Notes: a model not told the origin generated them from the letters alone. 64,000 nucleotides of DNA from Acanthaster planci (GCF_001949145.1 NW_019091552.1:754420-818419); one strand, 5' to 3'; positions 11,517-26,500 are shown, numbered from the stretch's first letter. Numbers and translations are program-made.

Positions 11517-14500
11517 AGTGTGGATGTGGGGAGATCCCAGCGCGCCCCAATTTGCAGACGACCGCTATGATGTTGCAAAAAGTGCTCTATTTCAGGTAAA
11601 GTAATGTCTGTATGTACTTAATTATGTCACACTTAAAAGAGAGCGATTGTGACATTTCGTTTTTGGTGTTAACAGCTTCCGCTTCCAAGGTGCGTGGAAT
11701 TCCAGACAAAATAGTCAACCTTCTCAACCTAGTTAAGACACACACCTGATCAAAAGAATATCGATTTCGCCTCAAGAAATGTAACTGGGATGATAGAAGT
11801 GACGGATTCTGTTAAGACATTATAATAAATAACCTAGTGATGACCATCCTTTCCACGATTTCAGGATCCTCCTCAGCCCCAGCCAGGTGAGGATGTCGAG
11901 TTTCGGCAGGTGGAGCTCCATGTCGTTTCCACTGAGAACGAAGCCGATTCCGATGGGCTAGGAGCAACAGACTACCCCTGTCGTGTCTTTACACACACCG
12001 GGAACCTGTTGGAAATGCGGGTATGCACTCGCCATATTATGAATATTGCTCAATTTGCTCCAAGGTCATTATAATCAAATGTCGCAACCTCTCCATCGAG
12101 CCTGTAATTTCCAATGATCAAAGATTGCACGGTAGCAAAGCAAACAGTTATTAATTTTACGAGGAATGTTTTTGCGTTTGTGACAACATTCATTGAGAAA
12201 GGGGACGAAGAAACATGGAATTTCTTGAGCTATGGTTTCATTTTTCAAAAAATATCACTTTCGTTTTCATCTTGCTTCGAAAAAACATCACTTTCCACCA
12301 AATTGCAAGTATTTGAATTTTTCCTCCCGGCAGGATGAGATGTGCGGGACTAAAGAATGTCATTACGCCACCTCGACCCAAGAAGCTCTCCGCATTTATG
12401 CGAAGATCTACTCTACTTTCTCCAAGTTCCATAAAACCAAGAAGTTTCTGTCTAGATGGATAGGCTCACCAGTCTACCGGAAGGTAAGTTAGATGACCAG
12501 GAAGTCGTTGCAGGAAACCGATTAAGCTTACAAAAGGGACAGGTACCGGTAGTGTGTGTTCAGCACCTTGAAGTGTTCATTCCGAATAGCGTGTGGTCTA
12601 GGCTCTGTTCATGTTACCCACTGACGGCTGCTTAAACTGTATTGCTGACCTTAAGCACAAAAGTAAAAGAAGCAAGAATTTGCAGAGTGTAAGAATATCT
12701 CACGTACCTATCAAAGCAAGGGCGGATCCAGGATTTCCCCGAGGGGGGGAGTGATCGCAGATTGTCTTCCAGGGAAGTGAACTAAAGCTATAATGGTACA
12801 ATGGTCGTACGGCGTGGGGTCTAGAGCCATTTTGCATTGTAAGGGCTCTGTTTTGCAATTTCCCTCCATTTTTCCTATCCCTCCTTTCTTCTTCTTTTTA
12901 TTTAATATTTATGTACATTCTAGGTGAAAAAAGGAGCGCATGCGCTCTCAAGCGCCTCCCAACCCGCCCCTGCACAGTACCAAATCAAAAGCACAGTTAG
13001 CAATTTTATTAAATAAAAAAGGCCTTCTTTAAAAGTAATTGGGTAAGTGTAAATGGAATCTGACAACAGCTGAGGATGATATTTCTACAAACTCTCGTCA
13101 TAAAATAATTAGCACTGTTAGAGAGGTATGTATTTATTAGTGAATTTTTGGCAATAGTTGCATTGAACTTTATCCAAAATCTGCCTTTGATTTTTATCCC
13201 ACAAACAGCATCTTCACTTATCAGGCGTACAAATTGAACATGAGGAAACGCACGTTAACCTATCACGACACTCAATCAGTATGAAATTTGAGACTGGAGT
13301 ATATTATCTCCTTATAGTTTTCAATGGTGTGTTTTCTTTGCAACTTTCAGCAAGCGATGGAAAGAGGATTAACAGACGGGCCTGCGATCTCGGATGAAGT
13401 GACAAGGCTCGTGGAGTACCTTTGGCGCGAAGCCATGGGTGAACTGAGAGAAATCTTGTCCGTTCCCTACAGGAAAATTGGTGTACTAAAAGTAGGTACA
13501 GTGTGGCACCGAGGGACTACATACACGTGTTCTGCGTGTTCACTGAAAATTGCGTATATCGGTAGTCCGAGTTGTTTTGGCAGTCAGCGTCATATAGTTC
13601 AGGGGAAAAAGTGACTTTATCATGGAAAAAGAAAGTTTTATAAGTAGCAACAGTGTGAATTTTAGTCCTCTCTTGAATAGCCAACATCGACAGCATTTTG
13701 AGAAAGGCGTCAAACCTAATTTTACGTTGGATTGGTCATTTGATCAAAAGCCTGAAGACTGAAGAAACAGCTCCATGGAGCTTTAAAATCTAGTTCCGCG
13801 AATCAACTTTTAGGGACTATCCTCCAGTTTACATTTATTTTTCTTCTGGAGACGAGTATAGGGCCTATGTAGCTGATTTCAGAAATGTGGCGGTGTGTCT
13901 TGAATAGTTGTGTTGACTCGAATGTTTATTTTTTTCAGGTTGAAAAGGCTGAGGGTGTTCTGCTACAGATCAGAAAGATAATAGATGCAGGTGTCACAGA
14001 CCAAAGTCCACTGGACAAGCTCAGTGAAGAGTTCTATGCACTGATACCCCACAAACAACATCATGCAATATGTCTGCACACCAAACGAGCTCTGGCCAGC
14101 AAGCAGGAGCTGTGTCAAGTAAATAGACCCTATTCACGAGGAAGCCATTTTTGAACTGGTTCCCGAATCCATTATATTCAATGTAAACTGTCAAATGGGA
14201 TGGTGTCAGACTATTTTGGGTTCCAAGCCTCACTTTCAATTGCAATACAAGATGGCAAACACGTGAAATCAGTCTAGTCAAAGTCAAATTCAGTTCCTTG
14301 TAGTTTCAAACAAGTTCATTTTAAATAGTGTGACCATAATTTTACTCAATTATAACTTAATAAGTAATTCCATCCATTCTTTCCGGGCATGATACATGTC
14401 TACAAAGATTGCAGTTCACTGAAATCAGGAGACGTGTGCTGGCCTATGGCTCAAATACATAATGGCAACTTGTGTACCGTCGGTATCCACTGCAGATGAA

Positions 14501-17500
14501 GCGCGTATGGCGATTACTAATTGCCTGAGATGAGAAACTGTGTACATTGTAAAATTTAAAAATAGACCAAAGACTTTTAAAAGTACAGCATACGTTAAAT
14601 TGTGCCCGCTTGTTTTCAAGTGGGGGATGCCTTAAGGATGGACTTCTTTACTAACAAGAGCAAACCTTTTCCCGATTTATGCATGTGTGTGAAAGGATAA
14701 ACAATTTATACTCATAATCGTTTGTGTTGACTCACATTCCTGAAGCTGATTCACGATATCGTGACGGTGAGTGAAGCGACCGACTGGTCTCAACGGAGCA
14801 GCAGTCAGTCCAGGTACCGTGCCTTACAGTGCTATCTGGATTGTCTGGCGCCCGACCACCCCGAGTTCGTCAAGGTGGAGTCCCTGGTGAAGTCTACTGT
14901 TGCTAGGTATACTGGCCTATACTGTTGCCCACCAAAGCACAAAATAGCAATCATGAGGTCGATTTCAAATCTTTTGTCTAGAGCTAGGTTTTCCCCCGGT
15001 TGCGAATACGTGGAAGTTTGCCCACAGCAGACATAGCCAGAACACTTGGAGCAGGGCCCCAAACTTATCGAAACTTTGAGACATCAGCTCTCCAACGAAG
15101 CAATCATTAACTTGAACACATACCCTGTCACGGAAGTCTGTTTGAGGGACGCCAATTGGGCAGGGCAGGAATTTACCGACAGTCGAGTATGTTTTAATCC
15201 AAGTGTATACATGGGGAGGGGACAATTTCCTAAACAAAATTTGGAAGCTGACCGCATCATTGTATATCTTTGTTTATGGAGCATGGATGGATAAAACGTA
15301 ATTTAGTAGGCCTAGTGTGTGTAGACCTGATTCTACCATCGTTGATACTCAACTGAATTTGAGAATTAAAGATTTGAGGTTAACTAAATCACACAAGGGA
15401 AGGGTGAGAAAAAAATGAGCCAGGGTGAGTTTCCAGCTACTGGTCTCAATATGCCATCAAACCCTTTTTATCGTTGCTAGATGGATAAATGGCTTTGGTT
15501 TTTTTTTCAGCGATGAGCCTTTGGAAATCAAGCGCATTTTTGCAGCAAGTCGAGGGGTTGAGGAAGCAGTGTACGCCCATGAAATTGGTAATGATCGACT
15601 CCTCTTCCATTCTTCAAGACCAGCCAACTTCCTTGGAATTCTGTCTCGGTGAGAGCACTTGATATTAGTCTAGTTATAAACAAGCTTACTTTGGTTAATG
15701 TAGCACTTAAAAGGAAAGGTACCGATTTTGTCAGGTGCTTTATGTATACAGACACACTGAGCAGGCTTTTGGGGGAGGGGTCATCTGGCCCGCCTTTTTT
15801 TGAAGTGCAGTTTCCATTGTAACCTTTCCCTCGCCGTTGAAATGGTTCAACTCACCATGAAGAATCCTTGAACTTATTAAAGTCAAAGGCCAATAAACAG
15901 ATATTTTCCAAGAGAGCAGCTTTCTCAGCATACCACAAGTAAACAACAACTTTGACTTTAATCTTGTACTTTCTCCTTACGAAAAGGAAATCCCTGGCCC
16001 ACCACAAACTATGAATGGAATTATCTCTTGTACCCGTACATTACAGCTGTGCTGAGGATAGTCTGCCTACAAGTATACTCGGTGCGGGACTATTTTGGTT
16101 TCGACGACCTCATACTTTTTTAGCTGATTAGTGTTTCCGAGGTCCAATCATTCTACCCTTAATCAACCAAAAAGGTTTTAAAAAAATAAAACGCGGAGGA
16201 AAGTAGGGGGCTTCCCACATAAACAAATAACCGTTACCAGCGCTTGATTTCATTTTAGCACCGATGATTATTCAGAGCAATGAAGTGGGCACAAAACTTT
16301 CGTATCGGTAAACAGTGAAGCTGTGCACGTGCATTGAGAAAAAAAACCACACAATGGCATTGGGAACGACATGATTCAGAAAAACAAGGTTTACTTTCCA
16401 CGTGGCTTATTCCTGGTAAGGACATACATATCTTGGATATTGCCTCAACTCTGGAAGGCCTTGAAAAGCTTTGGCTTTCCGGTTGGGCAAATATCGAACC
16501 CTTCAAGTTTCTGGAAAAACATTTGCGATTAAGTTTGCGACTAGTAAATTTATTCATGACATGTGGAAAAAATATTTACGACCTCGCAAAAATATTTACA
16601 ACTGGTCGTGAAAAATATTCGTAGTTAGTCGTCAATAAATTCGCGACATTGCGACAGTATTTGCGACTAGTCGCGAATTTATTTTTAACAGCGCGCATGT
16701 GTAATGCCGTGACACTCTGATGTTTATTGTCGAAGCACTTCATGAAATCTTGTCTTTCTTCAAATGCACATTGAGAAGCTAAAAGCAACTCTCACGACGT
16801 ACTCAGCCAATGACACTTTGCACCGTTATTTTCTCGTGAATGGCCCCTATGTAGTATGTACTGATAATTTATACTGTCTTTCGTTCACTTTAGCAGAACC
16901 TCCGACCGCGAGGTTATCACTTCCTGTTAGCGAAGCGTAATTTTAAGTTATGGTTAGTCATTGGCAATACTTTTACATATCGTGTCGGCTTATATGATAA
17001 AAAACATGGCCTTGGTACAATCACGGTAATATATCTTCTTACTAAGTATCACTGATCACGTGTCTTTTGGCAATATGTTTGAAATCATTGGTTATCTTCA
17101 TCGATTCTGCGTGGACTTAAATGTGGTGAGAACATTTTTAGCAATGAGGAAGAAAAAGGAAAAAAAATATCGAACTGATAACTGCCACATTGAGCGACCT
17201 CGCGCGCCTGGCAAAAATGTACCCACAGTGCTCTGCGCGTCGTTAGCTGTGACCCCGCGTGACGTATTTCCTTCGCTAAAATCTGCGCAAGGCCATCAGC
17301 CCTTCCCATGGCCCTGTGCGGGCGCTGGGCGACGAGCCAATGTCTATGGTAAGTGGTGCAACCAAACCTCAGGACCTTGTCCCAGATGGTTGGCTGGATT
17401 GTGTTCCAAACCATCATTGTTCAGGCGTTTTAGTCGAACAATATTCAACTGTAATTATAGTCGTCACTCGAACTTGCCCGACTGTTTAGCTATCGACCTT

Positions 17501-20500
17501 GCAGGTTTCCGTGGGAATGGAAAACGTGACCCTGATGTTAGAACGTTTGAGAGCCCAACGTTAATTCAAAGCAAAGAACACAAACGGAAACAGAAAAAAA
17601 ACCATGGCTTCCCAACTGAACTGTGAAGATTTTTCAAGCAAAAGCTGTTGTTGGACTGTGGTTGTATCAAGTCATGGAAAATGTTCATTGTCTCCAAATA
17701 ATTCGTTTTATGGATGCTTAGAATGAATGAGGACTTTAGTGGACCTTTGACACCCATTTTGGGCTTCGTGCTCGCTTTTTTGGGGGGGGGGTTAGGAAAA
17801 CCTGCCGGACCCCTCTTTGAGAAGATTATAGAATCCCCTGTGCATTTGGACGAGAACTTAGTAACGGTTGGTATTTACAATGCAGAAATGTAAAAAAAGT
17901 ATCTTCAAAATGGAAAGAGCTGTGAGAAAGATCTCAGAAACCTCGCCGAAGGGAATGAAAGAGCAAGTCAGCGATATGTTTCATGCTACGCGTTGTGACA
18001 GATGGGCAGAAATCGACCAATAATGATATTTATTTGTGTAACAAGACAACCAGAAGACACAGCGGGCCGCTCAGGAGAACATAAAAGTTTAAAAATAAAC
18101 TGTCGCCAAAGGGTGTTTGTCTCCCAAAATGCTTCTAACCAACCCTCCAAGCCCCTTGTCGGACACCAGAGTTTCGAGATATATTAACATGCTTTCGTGA
18201 CAATCGAACAGAATGTTTTTGCTGTCGAAATCGCTGTACAACCCGGAGTGATATACGCAGCCAGTGAAGGACGACTTTTTGCTCTGTTGATGCAGTCGGA
18301 ATATTTTCAGGAAGCAATCGATCAAACTCCAATTTCTGTTTTTAAGACTCTGAATACAAGATTGTCATAATGAACCTGATGTGATTTTTTTGCTATCTTT
18401 TGTAGGGGTCTTTTGCTCCCGAAGATTGTTGTGGAAGTGTTTGGAGGCTCCCGGAGGGATGCGGGAATGCTTGGGAGTGGAATCTACTTCGGCGACAGAG
18501 TGAGGTACGGATGAGTACTGTAGTTCAGATTTGCTTATGAAGATCGAACCAATTCGGTTCAATATTATGAAATCTCTCATGAAGGTCTCTGTTAGCTATG
18601 AAAGCTGCGTGGGGGCGCCGCTCTAGCATCATTCGTTTCTGGTACCGATCCTTCTTGAATCAATTTTCGATTTATTTTCTCTTTACAGTATCTCTCTCGC
18701 ATACGAGAGGACCTTCTCAAATTCCATTTGTGCATGGGAAAGCACCTCCTGATAGCTTTTCAGGATTAATGTTACCGTTTTAGAAGGTTGAATTTCCGTG
18801 TATCTGATTCCCTTACGTAGCACTGCACAGCAATACTCGTCACCCAGCCTGCAGACTGGCACCAGACTAATGGTTGTCAATAAGGTTGCCCTTGGCAACA
18901 TCAAAGACTTGAACCAGTTTGACTTAACCCTAGACGAGGCACCTGAAGGTTACCATAGTACCCATGGCGTTAGCAGAACAGACACGAGAGAGTCAGAGTT
19001 CAAGGTATGAAAGTTTGTTTGCGTGCATAGTTTTTACTTTTATCTATTCGTATGCTATCAATATCTATAAACAAAATGTTAAGTGTTCAAGTGCTTGGAT
19101 TGACATATCTTTTGACAGTTTTTTTTTACTCGTTTAGCCTTGGTGGCCCGTCTTTATTATTAATTTGGATAATTTAATCACTAAGTTTGAAAACGTTTTA
19201 TGAGTGAATGAATTGATTATGGGACACAGCCTACGTTTGGCCAAACGGCGCCTATAGTGTAAAAGACAGTCTTGGCGTCCAAATATCTCAATTCACGTCT
19301 TCCAGCTTTGCGCCCGTTGAGGGCATCCATCCGCTGAGTGAATGTATTCAACTCCTCTGATGTCACAAAGGAAATTCCACCCGCTGTTGATTTGTTTAAA
19401 TGGATCATGGATGAGGGATGGACTCTCCTAGTGTGTCTCTTCACTCTTCTTCTAATCAGGATGACGAGTTCGTTGTGTACGAGGCCAACCAGCAGTGCAT
19501 CCGCTACCTGGTAGAGTTCGTCTTACCTGGGGACGAGGTGATCGATATGCCTCTCTGTGAGACGCCGCAGGTCGATGAAGGCATGGAAGAGCTGATCTTC
19601 TGCGAGCAAGCCCAAGTAGAAAGTAGCGCCCTCCCTTCTGACATCGGTAAAGATGCAATGTGTAGCGTGTCTAATAACGACATAACATAATGACTGGGTC
19701 TCGCATAACATGACATTTTACCGAGCGGTGTAGCAAAGAGGTGAATTTAGCAGAGAGTTTTTGCAGTAGTGGCATATCTAAGATTTTTTAGTCGGAGGTG
19801 CAAATGGGAATCTTTTTCTTTTGAAACAATTTCCGGATATTTTTCCATCACTGGAAATTCTTCCAAAGAAATAAAGGTGTTATTATCATTTGGATTTCCT
19901 TTAGCATGGACTGTTATCTCACTTTTTTTGACTCAACATTTATTTCCGTTTTGCAATGTTTAGATCAAGTTATACACAAGGTCAATAAACGAAAGTTTTA
20001 TGAATACAAGGGTGAAAGTTAAATAAGACCATGAGACCTTGAAATAAAATGGGGCAAATACGGAGGCATATTCAGACGACAAAGTCTTATACAGAAATGC
20101 CTTATTAAGACAACCAAAAGAACCAGACAAGGAAGACTGACAACAAATTATACATGAAAAAGGCAATTGCAGAACAATACAGTCAATACAAAACAAGGAC
20201 AAAAAAAACCCAACCAAACAAACAAAGACGAACCAATAGACTGAGATGTAACAAAAAGGGGAATAACCGAACACTAGAAACGTTGGAAGAACAAAAGGAA
20301 GATTAGAATGATAAAAGAGAAGGAGCTACCTCAGATAATCAGAAACTGGTTGTTTTTTGTTGCTATCCACTTCACAGATTTGAGTGACATCGACTGTGCC
20401 AAGGACCCGGTTTCCAGCATCGAAGCTGGTTTGGTCAACGCCAATGAAACCTCAGAGACTGTCACCTTACAAGGCGTGCACATCAGGGCAAGAATACTGG

Positions 20501-23500
20501 ACCTCGTGGCTCAGGTAACACAAATACTGTCACTGATGAACGCGACACCTATCTGCCAAAGCTGGGTAAGGGGTAGACAAAAGTATATGCGAGGAGACGC
20601 CCTCACAGTGCGTCGGTATCACCGGTTGCCAGACGCTTTCGCTCGCGTTCTTAAACTTGACGTTTCGGTTTCTAAATCTTATCAGCCTATGGACATGTTC
20701 GTGCAAATGCATTTTGAACATTTTTCTATCGTTTATTCACTCTACGTATTATGATTGTTCCTGTCTTTACCTGGGAATTTTCTTTGGCGTGTTTTTGAAT
20801 TCATTCCATAAGCTCTATGCACATAAAAATTCTTCGTTTTCACATTTCTTGGTTCTTTTCCGATTCTTTTCAGGTCGTGGTCCTACAAGCCTACCGAAAT
20901 AACAGTCGTGAGTCGATGGAGGCAAAGTACGTCTTCCCCATGGACGAAGCGGCCGCTGTCTGCAGCTTCGAGGCGTTCATCAATGACAAACATGTCGTTG
21001 GTGTCGTGAAGGAGAAGGAGAGGGCTCACCAGGAATTTCGCAAGGCGGTGGAAGAAGGCCACGGGGCCTACCTCATGGACGAAGAGGCTCCGGTAAGTGG
21101 TATTACCTTTATAGCTGGAAATGAAGAGGTAAATACGTGTCTATGAAAGACACAAAATGTAAGTGATTCTGATTAAAATGTCGACGCAATATATGGAGAG
21201 ACCAGAAACCATTTTGAGACAAACATAGTAGCACCTGCTGACATATTTGTCTTGATGGAGATACCTTTTCGTTCACTTCTTTCCTACTGTTCTCAACTGG
21301 TTCTTTAACAGTGTTTGAGGATGCAAATGTTGAAGGAAAATATCTTTTGCTTGTTAAGGGTTCATTCCTAATTGGGGTACCCCTTTGGTCAGTAGAACAG
21401 AATATCGATTTGAGGAGACGGCTTCTCCTCAAATTACGCGTCGTTTTATGTGGCTGAAGAAAGCTGTACTCAAAACCTCTCTTATGCACGCAATAACAGA
21501 TTCTGAACAATTCTGGGTAATTGTTCTTAATTTGTTGGACCTCCTCTTTTTGGACATAAAGCCCAAAGTGGGTGCTTTGATTCCGTTCAGTAAAGAATAG
21601 CAGGGGTTGGTAGATGACCAATATTAACATCTGGGAAATTCTTGGAACAGGCTGGAATAGGCCAATTGAAACATGCCATTTTGCCTCTCATCATAAACTT
21701 TGAAGGAAATCTATATTTCCTAGGAACAACAAATATTGTTCATCCCTAATCAACAAGATTTTTTAACCAGTTTCGCAAACATAAAGGGCTAGTTATCTCG
21801 AAACATTCTAAACCTGGCAGCTGAAATTTGAGATTCTGTGCTTCAAACAAGCATCAACTCATTATAAATGAACACTTTGCTCTATTTTATATTAAAAAAA
21901 AATAAAATTATGGTTTTTCAATTTTTAACCAAAATTAGAATGTACATTAAATCGCACGAGTTCCTATAAATCGCATTGTTTTAAACTAGCACTATTCTTA
22001 ATATTCGGTCTTAGTTAGGACTCTAAAGTCTTCGTCTCGGAAGAGTATGAACTTGGTCTCAGGTTTCGACTTTTCGACTAAATCGCGCTTCATAGAATAA
22101 TTCGTCAATGAAACCACAACCGGTATGCACTTGTCTTATGAAGCTCAAAGAACCGGCTCGGGAGAAGGGTGAGATGAGGCTATCGGGCAGACTAAAGAAA
22201 ACTCAAAAGAAATCAAAATGTCTGCTCCCGTGAACATTTAATAAGGCCACCGGCCTCCAACAAAATACGAAAAGAACTGTACACGACGACGTGACGGAGC
22301 CAACGCCCTGTAGCCAACTGCACTGAATAAAGGCCACGGCTTGTTTTCAATGTCACGGAGAACAAAAAGGAAAATTACAAACATTTTAGGTGGCAGCTGT
22401 GATTACGTACAAACGCCACAGCACTTGTATATCACAGAACCGAGTCATTTTCGTTTTTACGAAGTAACGCCTAAGTGCAGTATGCGACCACTTAACACAT
22501 TTTCGGTCTCAGGAAACCACACCCATCTTTATTTCACTAGTTTAAAGGCGTTTATTGAATTTCTCTGTAATCCCACAAGCCTTCGGATTATAACTTGATT
22601 CCTCTTAGACGTTTTATGAAACGTTTTTATCCAAACAGTAAAATATGGAAGGGTTGCGTAGCACCGTGATCAGAATATCGACAAGAATATAAGATTAAGT
22701 CAGTGCTCTGAAATATATGATTGCCGAGCTGAGTACCTTCTTCAGCGCAAGCAGATTCAGTTCTGAATGAACGCGGAAAACTCCCCGTTCATTCCCCCAA
22801 AAGCAGCGTTTCAAGTTCGAAAGTTCTGTACATCCGACGACACTTTTCGCAGAATGCCTGTACGGGTCTATACGAACATGTGCGTTAAATTTTGGATTTC
22901 TTAAATTTTGATATTTTTCAACTTGATTTTGGACGGTATACTTGCCTTCTTCTCCTCCTCCGTAGAACGTCTTTTCCGTCAGCATCGGCAACCTGCCTGC
23001 CCACTCCGATGTCTTGATCAAAGTCACCTATGTGACCGAGTTGGCCGTTGAGGACGGCCGATTGGCCTTCAATCTCCTAGGCAGCGTGGCGCCATGGAAA
23101 CGGCAGGAGGTTATGGCTAAGGGTGGGCCTAAGGGAGAAGACACGGTCGACGTCGACCTCGAGACAATCTACAAGTAAAATGCTACGCTGGAACAATCAT
23201 TTAGTGTACATTAATCTGAAGATGTCATATAAAAATTCTGGACTCGTAATGCCCTTAATCGGCCGACAAAGAAATAAGTAATTGAAGTAATTTTCCTATG
23301 AGGTATACACCTGTAATATTATTGAGGAAGAAAAATAGAAAATAGAAAAGAAATTCTCTTTGGCATCTTTTAATATCAAAGAGACTTTCTAATATAAACT
23401 TTGTTTGCTACATATAGACCATCTATGGGTTTCTATTTTGTTCAAAAACCTTTTTAAGCCCAAAATGGGTCGAAACGTCAGACTGCTGCATTGTATGTTT

Positions 23501-26500
23501 TAAAGTGGGCGTGGGTATACATGTATATTGAAATGACTCCACGCTCACAAACTAGATAGGTTTACAGTCTCCATTTATCGCTGTGTGAAATTTGCAGGAA
23601 ATAAAACATAAGGGCAGATGTAACTGTAGTAAAGCATAGTACACATGGTCAAATAAGCGGTGTATATTTCAGGTTTTTTTTTTACCTTTTCTGACTTTCT
23701 TCATAATATTTCCTGTTCAGAGAAGAATCCGTTCAAGTTGCGGTTACTGTGGCGTCCGAGATCACCAGCATTGAGTCTCCCACACACTCCATTCTTGTCA
23801 AGGTGAGTTGCACTCTGATTTTAAAACAAACGAGAACAAAAAAGTGGTATATACTGGAACTTGTACAAGATTTTCAAAAGCTGCAATCAGATATAATCAC
23901 ATTAGAGACAGGCATAACTTTGTAGTTAGTCTTTTTGCACTGAAAAGTTATTTTATGTTTTGCAGCGAGACAGAAGTGAGGCTTCCATTCAGCTTGGTAA
24001 GGACACTAAGCTGGAGGATGGGTTCCAGCTCTTGATTGGTCTGAAAGAGATGCATAAGCCCAGGATGTGGCTAGAGGAACATCCGGGAATGGAGGAACAG
24101 GTAACTACAAAACAGCCAATGAGATCTAAATGTGGGTTTGTGCTTTACATGTGCCACCCTTCGGCCTATCTATGTATTCTTTAGCAGACCAATGGTAAGA
24201 CTTTGGCCAAATTATTACATGTGTGTTTTACGGCTGTCTTTCATAGTACCTATTTAATGGCGCAAAGCCCCAAAAGAGGTTTTCAGTTGTTTTTCTTGCT
24301 GAAAAAAGAATACACAATAATACACCCAGGCCTATATCTTAAACTGTAGGCTAGATGTAGCCGTGAGTCCCAGTCTCCTGTGGCTAACTTAAAGGTGCGA
24401 GCTTGAGAAGCATGAGCTGGGGGGGGGCAAAGTTCGGCCCAATCCTCCCAATACCACCTCAACGACGAATCCATGGTGCCCCACTGTATCTATTCACTTG
24501 ATTGTATTTTCAGTCGTCTGTTTCTCTTGTAGGTTCTCTTGTCTTCTCCAATGTCCTGTTTGTCCTTCTGCTTTTCATGTTCTTTATTGTGTTCTAAGTT
24601 TAACGTTCTTCTTCCAGGGCTGGATTCACTTGTAGGCCTATTTTATTGTTATTTTTAATTTGTCGTTTTATATGAATTTCACTGTTTTTATCAATTTTAT
24701 GATTGAATGATTCTTATTTTTAGTTGGGCTCCGAATATACCGACGATATGATCACAATCGTTAAAGGTTGTACTATCCTTGACGGCCGCTGCTCAATCTT
24801 TTATTAGTTTATCTGAAATTTCATTTCTTCAATGCAGGCAGCCATGGTAGTCTTCCATCCAGATTTTGATGTTGGCTCTCTGAAAAATCCAGACATGGTT
24901 CTTGTTCTAGACTCTTCCAACTCGATGAAAGGAGAACTTTTAGAGGAGGCTAAGAAACTTCTGTTGCTCATTCTTCGAAATCTTCCAGCGCGGTGCACGT
25001 TCAATGTCATCTTCTTTGGCACAGGTATGAGCTAAGTTTGCATCACTGAATGATTTCGTGACTTTTAGAAAGGTTTTACATGATTTATTTTGGCTCATTT
25101 AATGTCTCAGTGTTTTGTTTTGGATAGATATTACAGTCACTATCAATAGAGGTTCACACAATCGCTTTTGCAAGATATATGTGTCTTGTCTTTCTGATTG
25201 TGATTATTCATCGTCGTCACCCGAACTGAAACCGATTGTCCAATCACGTACCTTAGTTAGTAGTTTTTCTACAGGACGGGTGTTAAGTGACTGATTTGTA
25301 GGGTCGTGATTTGTGACGTTCGTTCTGGCGAGCGTCCTGTGGCAATGTGGCGCCTATTCTCGAAGAGATGATCTTTTTCTTGCATGTTCTTCTCAAAGTT
25401 TTGTCTGAGATATCAATATTTACATTAAATAACATTTGACAAAATATGCTTAAGGGTTTCCCTATGTCTTTGTTATCAATTCTACTCGCCGATTTTCGGG
25501 ATTCAAGAGTTTGACGAACTATTTCCCGAGAGCCAGCCAAAGACATCGGCCAACTTGAAAGCGGCACGGGAGTTCATCAAGGGCGCAACCGCCGAGCAAG
25601 GCTGCACCGATTTCTGGCGCCCTCTGCAGTCCAATCATCTCTTGAAATCAAAGAGCACCCTCAGGAACTTGTTTCTGATCACCGACGGCCACCTCAGCAA
25701 CGAGGAGGCGACGTTAAGGGCGGTGGGACGCCATAGAGCCACCTCCAGGGTGTTCACTTTCGGGGTCAGGTAAACACCGCCTTTGGCAGGGTGTCGAAAT
25801 TGGCTATTGGCATCATGATGCATAACATAATTTCTTGGATCCCTTACTGGATAGAATGTGTTCGCACAATAACAAAACTTTCCTTTGTATGTGACACCTG
25901 TGCAGTAGTATAGAGTCCCCAAACAAGGCGCACTTCAACATTCATTTGACTTTCCTCACACCGCTTTGCCAACCTTCGTTCTTGGTTACAAACTGGTACT
26001 ATTGCCTTCATGATACATGCTTTGAACCTTCGTGAACAATTTCAGTGTCATGAAATTTCGTTCGAAATCTGGCTCGAATTCAGCTGTGTGTTTCCTAACG
26101 TGGTGCACTTGAAACAAAATCTCACAAAATCCCACATAAATATTTACAAAATCGTTTCAAGTTGATAAATTCTTGTTGGTACATAAAATCGAGATTTATG
26201 ATCAGACTATTACAAGTTTGATGACATTTGAACCTAAAATATTGCTCCGTTAAGAAAAAGAATCCAAAAATGAAAGTGCACCACGTTAGGGGCCGCACCA
26301 CGCTAGGACATCAGCAATTATGCTCACAGTCATTAAGGCAAAGTAGGCCTACCCACAGTTCTTTGCAGTACATGTTCTGCCTTCACAGGATTTGGGGGAA
26401 GCCTTTTGTATATACCAGTAGCTCTTAGTTCTTTCTAGGGCAGTGGGAACTAGCAAAGGTCGGATAATAATGACACATTATGCTGCACGGCTGATAGACC

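Larger units (their letters stand above)
12334..14906 (+). other. PARP4: PARP4: helical regulatory domain exons
   Basis: Four exons (12334-12483, 13351-13491, 13939-14118, 14746-14906) encode the all-helical domain preceding the catalytic fold. Recognisable stretches include EKAEGVLLQIRKIIDAG, EEFYALIPHK, ELCQLIHDIV and SRYRALQCYLDCL, all in the family order. In PARPs this domain gates NAD+ access to the catalytic site. Confidence 0.85.
15511..19646 (+). other. PARP4: PARP4: ADP-ribosyltransferase catalytic domain
   Basis: Exons 15511-15648, 18406-18504, 18821-19004 and 19460-19646. The H-Y-E triad is intact: His codon 15608-15610 in RLLFHSSRPANFLGILSRG, Tyr codon 18485-18487 in GSGIYFGDRVSTAQQYS, Glu codon 19466-19468 in DDEFVVYEANQ. 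The usual Gly right after the His (HG motif) is Ser (codon 15611-15613). The Glu is the residue that supports polymer elongation in PARP1. The 18406-18504 exon uses the donor after 18504, giving phase 2 and restoring the DRVSTAQQYS junction. Confidence 0.92.

Noticed and set aside
17060-17626. 188-codon open frame inside a PARP4 intron
   Set aside because: No domain, signal or repeat similarity. It begins in AT-rich and ends in low-complexity sequence; length is compatible with chance in 64 kb.
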